The position numbers were made by a program, and so were the translations under genes. A stretch of DNA of 64,000 nucleotides from positions 10,077,002 to 10,141,001 of the forward strand of contig NC_061800.1 of NCBI RefSeq assembly GCF_021462225.1. Reading direction: 5' to 3'. The notes beneath the pieces were generated by a model. It saw only the letters and a program-made list of their open reading frames with translations, searched no databases and was not told the origin of the DNA. Origin of the DNA: Girardinichthys multiradiatus. Taxonomy: Eukaryota; Chordata; Actinopteri; Cyprinodontiformes; Goodeidae. Positions 55,886 through 64,000 of this stretch are shown in pieces (position 1 is the first letter of the stretch; each line of letters begins with the position of its first letter).

Positions 55886-57010
55886 CCTTTGCTTAAGTTC
55901 TTTGCACAAATTAATCAGCACCTTCATTACATCGGGAGGCATGTGACAGAATGTGTTTGGAAGGCTGGTGGATGTGTTAGTCAGATGGTTCATAGGTGAG
56001 GTCATTCCAGAAGTCTTTGCTTTGAAAAGGGAGAACAGAAAGTTATTTCCTGTGTGTAAAGCAGTGGTAAATTCATTAACTAAAACTGTGACATGATTTT
56101 GTCTATGGTCTTTTTTTTGGTACATAAACTTTCATCAATGAATAGAAATGACAAAATTACTGGAGGGAAATGAAATTCATCTAATGGCACTCACAAAGTA
56201 GGGTAAAAAAATCTGTTGTGGATAACTACCTTTGCACAACACCTGTTTCAATCCCCAGCAGTTATTTGGTAAGAGGTGTAGACCTTGAATAGGTCTTAGA
56301 GGATGGATATGACACTTAGAGTCATATCCACAGAGTTGTGTAGGTTGTTGTGGTGTTTCCTCTCTCTTTCAGCTGCCACAAACAGATAGCAGGGAGGGGT
56401 GCCATTTGCCAAAAAAACAGCTCCTAGATCAGACTGTTGGAAGTGAACCAGAAGACCCAGCTCATGTGGTTGAGTTCACGAAGCATTTGGAAGATCTGCT
56501 ATAAAAGTGTTTAGAGAAGAAGACTTGAAGATGTGATGACATGAATGAGAAAGTCCAGTATTGTATTAAAGATTAGAACAGTAAGACAATTATTTTATTA
56601 CCTTAGTGAAAAATCAAAACTAGTTGTTAAATCAAGGGCTATCAATTTTCTACATCTACTCAATTCTTGAAGATTGTGGGGGGCTGGTGCCTATCTCTAT
56701 CAGTTAATGTGTGTGCAGCCTGATAAACGGACAAGACAAACAACGATGCACAAGTTAAATTGAAAACAATAATCCCACATTGGGTTGTTGGTACTGCTAT
56801 ATTTAATGAAAGATCTGAGGAGTACTAAACACATCACTTTAGGTTTACCTTAGCTACACAAGGCTCATACGTCCATTCTGTAAACAGAGATTTTAATGTC
56901 TGGTCTCATTATGGATGAGAAAAACTGAGCTTTGCAGCACTGACTAGTCTGCAGAGAAAGACTGATGTCATCATTTTGAGCTTGATATTTTCTCATGTAT
57001 TGAACATCTG
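55886..57010. other. Intergenic; SINE relic within
   Basis: About 56655-56740 contains GGGGCTGGTGCCTATCTC, a decayed part of the SINE seen at 60984-61330. Otherwise nothing recognised. Confidence 0.4.
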
Positions 57011-57460
57011 TCAGATTGTTTCCTTGGGGCCACTGGACCCACGGAGAGGCCCTGTAGAGCAGGCTGGTGTTTGCAGAGGCCCACGAGGGACCTCTGGATC
57101 ACTGCCTGAAAACTACTGAAACCCTTTAAGGAGCCCTGAGAGCAGGACTGTGGCTGCTGGAACCTGTGGAGGAACCTTAAAGAGCAGTCTGGAGGCCATA
57201 AATATATATGAGGGAACTCTATAAAACTGCCTGGAAACCACTGGAACCAACAAGGGAGCTCTTATTTCAGTGTCTAAGAATGACTTAGACACTGAAGGAA
57301 CCGTTGAAGGAGTGCCATGAATAACAGAGGATCCCAAATGGGAGCTCTGGATGACAATGAAGGGGCCTCTCTGGGAGTAGACAGGGAGATTCTTGGGGCA
57401 CTTGAAGAGCTCTGAAACAGAATCTTGAAGCTGAGGCACGTCATCCTTGGCCTCCTTGGA
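57011..57460. repeat. Degenerate short-unit repeat block
   Basis: GGAACC.., GGAGCCCTGAGAGCAG and CTGGAAACCACTGGAACC-like units recur at 30-60 bp spacing. The 108-codon minus frame at 57113-57439 lies on it and is not convincing. Confidence 0.4.
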
Positions 57461-58257
57461 TTACTCGAGAGCAAAAACAGGTGATAAAAACGGTGTTAAC
57501 TTACATGGTGGTTATGGTTGAGGCACAACAGAAGAGCCCCAAGAGGTTTTCATGACATTTGTGCTTGAAATAACATGCACAAATCTAATTGAGTTTTTCT
57601 CAGCAATCACAAACTCTTAAATATTTAAATAATCTTGGTATCAAATTAAAGCTAACACTTAGTAGATTCCGTCAGAAGTGTAAACATCACGGTGGATGCT
57701 ATTGTTTCAGAGATAATGAGGATGGAACATAGAAAAAGATTTTTCCCTCACCAGAAGATTTTTTGCATTCTACAGTATATAACCCTTTTAGAAATATCAT
57801 CAATAAGGCAACAAACTTTTGAAAACCCTAAATCCACTTGTGGATTTAGCGCTTTCCGTCTTAGAGCATTTTGCTCTGAGTTCATCATCCAACAAAATGG
57901 CCAAACATTTTTGGCAACTCATGCATGCAGTACAGGTCCTTCTCAAAATATTAGCATGTTGTGATAAAGTTCATTATTTTCCATAATGTCATGATGAAAA
58001 TTCATTCATATATTTTAGATTCATTGCACACTAACTGAAATATTTCAGGTATTTTATTGTCTTAATACGGATGATTTTGGCATACAGCTCATGAAAACCC
58101 AAAATTCCTATCTCACAAAATTAGCATATCATTAAAAGGGTCTCTAAACGAGCTATGAACCTAATCATCTGAATCAACGAGTTCACTCTAAACACCTGCA
58201 AAAGATTCCTGAGGCCTTTAAAACTCCCAGCCTGGTTCATCACTCAAAACCCCAATC

Positions 58258-59262
58258 ATGAGTAAGACTGCCGACCTGACTGCTGTCCAGAAGGCCACCA
58301 TTGACACCCTCAAGCAAGAGGGTAAGACACAGAAAGAAATTTCTGAACGAATAGGCTGTTCCCAGAGTGCTGTATCAAGGCACCTCAGTGGGAAGTCTGT
58401 GGGAAGGAAAAAGTGTGGCAGAAAACGTTGCACAACGAGAAGAGGTGACCGGACCCTGAGGAAGATTGTGGAGAAGGGCCGATTCCAGACCTTGGAGGAC
58501 CTGCGGAAGCAGTGGACTGAGTCTGGAGTAGAAACATCCAGAGCCACCGTGCACAGGCGTGTGCAGGAAATGGGCTACAGGTGCCGCATTCCCCAGGTCA
58601 AGCCACTTTTGAACCAGAAACAGCGGCAGAAGCGCCTGACCTGGGCTACAGAGAAGCAGCACTGGACTGTTGCTCAGTGGTCCAAAGTAAATTTTTCGGA
58701 TGAAAGCAAATTCTGCATGTCATTCGGAAATCAAGGTGCCAGAGTCTGGAGGAAGACTGGGGAGAAGGAAATGCCAAAATGCCAGAAGTCCAGTGTCAAG
58801 TACCCACAGTCAGTGATGGACTGGGGTGCCGTCTCAGATGCTGGTGTTGGTCCACTGTGTTTTATCAAGGGCAGGGTCAATGCAGCTAGCTATCAGGAGA
58901 TTTTGGAGCACTTCATGCTTCCATCTGCTGAAAAGCTTTATGGAGATGAAGATTTCATTTTTCAGCATGACCTGGCACCTGCTCACAGTGCCAAAACCAC
59001 TGGTAAATGGTTTACTGACCATGGTATCACTGTGCTCAATTGGTCTGCCAACTCTCCTGACCTGAACCCCATAGAGAATCTGTGGGATATTGTGAAGAGA
59101 ACGTTGAGAGACTCAAGACCCAACACTCTGGATGAGCTAAAGGCCGCTATCGAAGCATCCTGGGCCTCCATAAGACCTCAGCAGTGCCACAGGCTGATTG
59201 CCTCCATGCCACGCCGCATTGAAGCAGTCATTTCTGCAAAAGGATTCCCGACCAAGTATTGA
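58258..59262 (+). CDS. Tc1-like transposase, intact frame
   Basis: 334 residues, the full family length. HTH (28-46, KEISERIGCSQSAVSRHLSG), a second DNA-binding region, then Asp148 in FSDESKF, Asp238 in FQHDLAPAHS and Glu273 in SPDLNPIENLW; 34 residues separate the last two, giving DD34E. Differences from the other copies include Asp188 where they have Val (MDWG), Asp194, Ser263 and Asn145; the Val-to-Asp change in the core could reduce activity. The left repeat is whole, the right one is interrupted by a LINE, so mobilisation from this copy is unlikely, though it could supply transposase. Confidence 0.93.
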   Translation: MSKTADLTAVQKATIDTLKQEGKTQKEISERIGCSQSAVSRHLSGKSVGRKKCGRKRCTTRRGDRTLRKIVEKGRFQTLEDLRKQWTESGVETSRATVHRRVQEMGYRCRIPQVKPLLNQKQRQKRLTWATEKQHWTVAQWSKVNFSDESKFCMSFGNQGARVWRKTGEKEMPKCQKSSVKYPQSVMDWGAVSDAGVGPLCFIKGRVNAASYQEILEHFMLPSAEKLYGDEDFIFQHDLAPAHSAKTTGKWFTDHGITVLNWSANSPDLNPIENLWDIVKRTLRDSRPNTLDELKAAIEASWASIRPQQCHRLIASMPRRIEAVISAKGFPTKY

Positions 59263-59401
59263 GTGCATAACTGTACATGATTATTTGAAGGTTGACGTTT
59301 TTTGTATTAAAAACACTTTTCTTTTATTGGTCGGATGAAATATGCTAATTTTGTGAGATAGGAATTTTGGGTTTTCATGAGCTGTATGCCAAAATCATCC
59401 G

Positions 59402-60455
59402 TTCGTTCGTTCGTCGTCTTCCGCTTATCCAGGACCGGGTCGCGGGGGCAGCAGACTCAGCAGAGACGCCCAGACGTCCCTCTCTCCAGACACCTCCTCC
59501 AGCTCCTCCAGGGGGAGCCCAAGGCATTCCCAGGCCAGCCGAGAGACATAGTCCCTCCAGCGTGTCCCCTGGGCCTCCTCCCGGTGGGACGTGCCTGGAA
59601 CACCTCCCGAGGAAGGCGTCCAGGAGGCATCCAGTATAGATGCCCGAGCCACCTCAACTGGCTCCTCTCGATGTGGAGGAGCAGCGGCTCTACTCCGAGC
59701 CCCTCCCGGATGGCCGAGCTCCTCACCCTATCTCTAAGGGAGTGCCCGGCCACCCTACGGAGGAAGCTCATTTCAGCCGCTTGTATCCGTGATCTCTTTC
59801 TTTCGGTCATGACCCAAAGTTCATGGCCATAGGTGAGGGTAGGAACGTAGACCGACCAGTAAATTGAGAGCTTTGCTTTTCGGCTCAGCTCTCTCTTCAC
59901 CACAATGGACCAGCACAGCGCCCCCATTACTGTGGCAGCTGCACTGATCCGTCTGTCGATCTCCCGCTCCATTCTTCCCTCACTCGTGGACAAGACCCCG
60001 AGATACTTAAACTCCTCCACTTGAGGCAGGAACTCCCCTCCAACCTGAAGAGGACAAGCCACCCTTTTCCGGTCGAGTACCATGGCCTCGGACTTGGAGG
60101 AGCTGATCCTCATCCCAGCCGCTTCACACTCTGCTACGAACCGCCACAGCGCATGCTGTAGATCTTGGCTAGAGGGGTCCAGCAGGACCACGTCATCCGC
60201 AAAAAGAAGAGACGAAATCCACTGGTCCCCAAACCAGACCCCCTCCAGCCCTTGGCTACGTCTAGAAATCCTGTCCATAAAAGTTATGAACAGGACCGGC
60301 GACAAAGGGCAGCCCTGCCGGAGTCCAACATGCAGAGCCTGTTTGCCATGGGAGACCCTACCAGGGACATTTAGGCCCCAGACAACATAGCCTCTAGGAT
60401 CATTTGAGCACTCAAACCCCTCCACCACGTTAAGGTGACGGTTCAAGGATATATA
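59402..60455 (-). mobile_element. Rex3/RTE-like LINE, 5'-truncated insertion
   Basis: Target duplication CAAAATCATCCG (59390-59401 and 60456-60467). The 3' end lies at 59402 with a (TTCG)n tail (59402-59413). Open frame 59457-60464 (335 codons) starts within the duplication and reads RT motifs: LRQGCPLSPVLFITFMD, SLLFADDVVLL (catalytic ADD) and GHELWVMTERKRSRIQAAE. The frame is open over the whole insert although 5'-truncated, so insertion is probably recent. Confidence 0.85.
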
Positions 60456-60983
60456 CAAAATCATCCGTATTAAGACAATAAAAGACCTGAAATATTTCAG
60501 TTAGTGTGCAATAAATCTAAAATATATGAATGTTAAATTTTCATCATGACATTATGGAAAATAATGAACTTTATCACAATATGCTAATATTTTGAGAAGG
60601 ACCTGTACATAATGTTGAGAAGGCCAGTGGCAGTCCTCACATCACCATCACCCTGGAGACCATCGCGTCTCCAGCGTTGCAATCAAGGATCAGTCCCAAA
60701 TGTGCAGACCTTCTTCTTGTATCTACATTTGGTTCTGTCCAATAAACAGAAAGTTGTTGCCTGGTTTGTAGTGACAGGTTTTGGTTGTCTTTGTGTTTTC
60801 TCTGCATGAAAAAAACTAAACCAGTGGAAAAACATAAACAAACTGATGCAGACCAACAAACCAAAGGTGTGAAAATGCCTTTAGATCTCAAACAAATAAT
60901 GTTGTCTCTCTCCAAAGCAACATTACAGGACTTGGCACAAATACATTTTATATTTAAATTTCAAAATTCCATATTTATTTTGT

Positions 60984-61330
60984 CAGTCAGTCATCAGTCA
61001 GTCACTTTCTACCACTTATTCCATTGTGGGTCGCGGGGGAGCTGGTGCCTATCTCCAGCAGTCTATGGGCGTGAGGCAGGGTACACCCTGGACAGGTCGC
61101 CAGTCCATCACAGGGCAACACACAAACAACCACACACACACTCATTCATACACCTAAGTTACCAATTAACCTAACAGGCATGTCTTTGGACTGTGGGAGG
61201 AAGTCGGAGTACCCGGTGAGAACCCACGCATGCACGGGGAGAACATGCAAACTCCATGCAGAAAGACCCCAGGCCGGGAATTGAACCCAGGACCTTCTTG
61301 CTGCAAGGCAACAGCGCCACCGTGCAAAAA
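60984..61330 (-). mobile_element. tRNA-derived SINE
   Basis: Minus strand starts CACGGTGGCGCTGTTGCC and carries a B box, GGTCCTGGGTTCAATTCCC (about 61275-61295), like a tRNA promoter. A 10-base stretch of the A box (AGTGGTAGCA) is missing. The rest runs through conserved fish SINE body to an imprecise tail (CAGTCAGTCATCAGTCAG). Related relic near 56660. Confidence 0.7.
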
Positions 61331-61956
61331 CAAAACATTCACCAAATTGAGTTTATTATCTCCACAAATCATAAAACAGTGCTAAGGTTATATTCACTGC
61401 CAGTGTTCATTTAATTAGGATATCTTAAAAGATGTGAAACAGCCCTTTTTGAATTTTGATTACCATAAGTCGGGGTTTATCTGTTAGCTCATAAACCAGA
61501 AGGACCAATGGATATATCAAATTATCAATGATTTAGCCAAAAATTATTGTCATTACCTAAATATTTATCAATGTAAAATTTTGATTTAGATTTTAGCTTT
61601 GATAACAATATAATAAAAAATAAAGTCTGGAAAGTATGTCTCATTAAAAATGTTCACTTGACAGACATAGAACATAACTTTAAATTATGAAGTAACAAAG
61701 TGAACACAGTGTATAGCAGGGGTCTCCAACCTTTATCTTCTGAACGCTTTTTTGTACAAAAAGTACCAGATAGCTATTCATGCTTAGCAACATATACATA
61801 TAGCCAGTTTCCAAAAAGAACAAGTGAATACTTATTTTCTATAAAATACATTGAACAATGTTAACACAGAGCACATGTTGGGTATAAGAATTCACAGCAA
61901 TTTTCAGAGCAACCTTATGGAGATTTTTATAGTTTATAGCAGGTGTCATGACATGG

Positions 61957-61958
61957 TC

Positions 61959-62003
<45 letters not shown>
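61957..62003. repeat. (TA)n microsatellite
   Basis: Uninterrupted TA run with one C near its start. Confidence 0.9.
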
Positions 62004-62008
<5 letters not shown>

Positions 62009-62692
62009 CAGAAATGTTTAATGCCTGAGAAATCAAGGTGTGAGTGGTCAGTTACAGCATAAAATTCAGCTACACATAATAATCAGCTAACAGAAATGAA
62101 TCAGTCAACTTAACCTATCCTTCCCTAATGCTGAAACTGGTGAGCTTGAAGAGGTTACTTTGAAGCCAAAGCCTCCTCTTCGGTTGAGATGAATTCTTCA
62201 GGAGGCAACAAGTGGATATCTTGGGCGGAAGGCAACCATAATCTCCAGTTTTCTTCCTCTAGGCAAACAAGCACTGATGCTCCAGGTTTTGATGGTCTGT
62301 CACTGATGTCAGGAGTAAAGTCAGAAAAGTCAGAGTAAAGTCAGAAACATTTTTGTCATATGTCTCAATAGTCGGTAAGTTGAAGGAGAGTTGGAGAAGT
62401 GAAAGAAACCCTTGAGCTATAACAGAGGTTGGTTCAGGAATCAACCTTAAACTTTACGCTATTATGAATCACTTAGGTAGTCAAAGTAGAACAAACCAGA
62501 GGATGAAAACAGACTCAACACACAGGATATAGACAGTAAGTGAGGTTTATTTCTAGGGTAGGCTTGCCTAGAAAACTAAGTTGGAGTAGTCCAGCAACCA
62601 GGGGAGGAGGCCGGAATCCAGGAATCCAAGGAGAGAGTGCTGATGGTGAGTATATTTACAGTGCAGTCCTTAGGAGGGAATATTACCAGGTG

Positions 62693-62785
62693 CAGGCAAG
62701 CAGGCAGGCAGGTAGGCAGATAGGCAGGTCGACAGGTAGACAGGCAGGTAGGTAGGTAGCCGGGCAGGTAGGCAGACAGGCAGTC
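62693..62785. repeat. (CAGG/TAGG)n tetranucleotide repeat
   Basis: Imperfect CAGG, TAGG and CAGA units over about 90 bp. A short plus-strand open frame over it is not a gene. Confidence 0.85.
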
Positions 62786-63294
62786 CACATAACAGAGGTT
62801 ATGTTCCAGCAAAGGCCTGTACCAGCAGCTGCCTTAAGAAGCCCCGTGAGCTCATCAGGAGATGAGTGGCAGCTGCTGATAACGAGCTGCCAGAACCAAC
62901 CAGGAGGAGAGGAGCTGAGATCCTACATATGCAGTATCACACTTTCCACTCTCATCTTTTGGCAATTACTTCGGTTACAGTTAAAAACCATCACCTTATT
63001 CTTTATATTCATACATGACAACTGATTAACACTACATCTCTCTTATATATACAGTAGTTGATTAATAATTTTTAAAACGTAATGCTTTTTAATCATCAGT
63101 TCACAATCATATTTAGATAATATTACTATTTATATATGTTTTAACTTGATAGTCAAAGATCAATCAATACATTTATTACTGTATGAAATCATCATAGGTC
63201 ATTTCATTAGTTCCACTTAATGTTGTACTTATGTAAAAGATAGTTAATATATGCATCAATAAAGACCTCCTCAGTCTTTCAGTCCCAGAATGTG

Positions 63295-64000
63295 AATAGA
63301 ATCAGAATCAGAAAAGCTTTGTTGCCAAGTACGTTTTTGGACATACAAGGAATTTGTTTTGGCGTAGTCGGTGCAATACAATACAAATTAAACAGTTTAA
63401 ACATATCTACAATATAATATAAATATATGTGCACAGTTTTAAGTGAGTGAGAGTAAATATAGAGCAGTATTGGGTGCGAGAGCAGTACAACAGTGCAGGT
63501 GATCATTGTGAAATTATGGCAGTGCAAGTAAAGCAGGAGTCCAAGCTGAGCGTTAATGTAACGCATAGAGTTACAAGTTACAAGTGTCCTGTCAGCAAAA
63601 AAGTGTGGGGGAAAGGGAGAATGTCAAGGTGGTTTCCGGGCTTTGTTTACAAGGCTGGTGGCAGATGGGAAAAAACTGTTCTTGTGGCGTGAGGTTTTGG
63701 TCCGGATGGACCGCAGTGTCCTGCCAGAGGGGAGAGTCTCAAAGAGTCTGTGACCGGGGTGGGAGGGATCAGCCAGAATCTTCCCTGACCGCTTCAGGGT
63801 CCTGGAGGTGTACAGTTCCTGGAGCGACAGTAGACTGCAGCCAATCACCTTCTCAGCAGACCGAATGACACGCTGCAGCCTGCCGTTATCCTTGGCTGTA
63901 GCAGCGGCGTACCAGATGGTGATGGAGGAGGTGAGGATGGACTCAATGATGGCTGTGTAGAAGTGCACCATCATAGTCTTTGGCAGGTTGAAATTCTTCA
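63295..64000 (-). pseudogene. L2/Rex1-like LINE, C-terminal part at window edge
   Basis: The 3' end (TTGCCAAGTACGTTTTTGGA region, 63310-63370) is followed upstream by ORF2 C-terminus in 63624-63974: FYTAIIESILTSSITIWYAA, RLQRVIRSAEKVIG and PSHPGHRLFETLPSGRTLRS. The element enters the window from the right, so most of it lies outside. Confidence 0.75.

Larger units (their letters stand above)
57933..60605 (+). mobile_element. Tc1-like transposon, copy 3, with LINE insertion
   Basis: CAGGTCCTTCTCAAAA at 57933 and AGAAGGACCTG at 60605, with TA on both sides (57931-57932, 60606-60607). About 200-bp inverted repeats. The right repeat is split by a LINE (59402-60455). Transposase frame is intact. 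Confidence 0.93.
61331..63294. other. Intergenic with microsatellites
   Basis: No genes recognised. About 61719 carries CAGGGGTCTCCAACCTTT, a hAT-type terminus. Confidence 0.4.

Noticed and set aside
57113..57474. Minus-strand frame of 108 codons as a gene
   Set aside because: Lies on a degenerate repeat, composition is repetitive and no motif fits.
61275..61295. tRNA gene
   Set aside because: Only a B-box-like piece with a SINE body; the A box has a 10-base gap and there is no acceptor stem.

Overview
The window looks like a teleost fish nuclear genome: an intron-bearing interferon-type gene sits among fish-typical repeats (several Tc1-like families, hAT fragments, Rex3/RTE-like and Rex1/L2-like LINEs, a tRNA-derived SINE, an endogenous retrovirus and a decayed Polinton/Maverick). 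Nothing bacterial or plasmid-like was seen. Most of the 64 kb is mobile DNA; two host genes can be reconstructed exon by exon.

Host genes. (1) An IFI44-like GTPase gene on the minus strand (coding span 9509-13704, seven coding exons and 289 residues in my model) with a good ISRE just upstream of a non-coding first exon (14025-14041). (2) A plus-strand gene with a predicted non-coding exon and ISRE near 48.0 kb and coding exons at 52283-53988, encoding a 164-residue protein with one C-terminal membrane segment. The family is not identified; the shared ISRE logic suggests an interferon-stimulated locus. A relic resembling the IFI44-like promoter lies near 47.3 kb.

Layout. 0-9 kb: hAT remnant, Tc1-like pseudogene, a truncated retroposon encoding a coiled-coil protein, a near-complete Tc1 copy and a palindromic MITE. 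9-14 kb: IFI44-like gene. 14.29-24.85 kb: a nested composite. One Tc1-like element was invaded in its left terminal repeat by the membrane/coiled-coil retroposon; that retroposon was invaded by a 7.03-kb retrovirus-like element (15676-22709, identical 291-bp LTRs, 5-bp target duplication); the Tc1 also took a solo LTR. 25-30 kb: unclassified repeats and a Rex1/L2-like LINE with an LTR insertion. 30.4-31.3 kb: five exon-like blocks of a spliced, low-complexity gene. 31.5-44.7 kb: a Polinton/Maverick with recognisable polymerase B, packaging ATPase, protease, capsid genes and integrase plus several unknown genes, nearly all broken and invaded by a 1.9-kb fold-back element, a solo LTR and a Tc1 copy. 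45-55 kb: LINE copies, the second host gene and a hAT derivative. 55-64 kb: an intact-ORF Tc1 copy split by a Rex3-like LINE in its terminal repeat, a SINE, microsatellites and a LINE running off the right edge.

How it fits together: the two host genes form an immune-type neighbourhood that has been expanded by repeated insertions. Target duplications and interruptions give a readable order of events. The mobile elements are mostly dead. The exceptions by sequence are the very young (though coding-defective) retroviral insertion and one intact Tc1 transposase frame. All calls come from reading the sequence; no database search was run.
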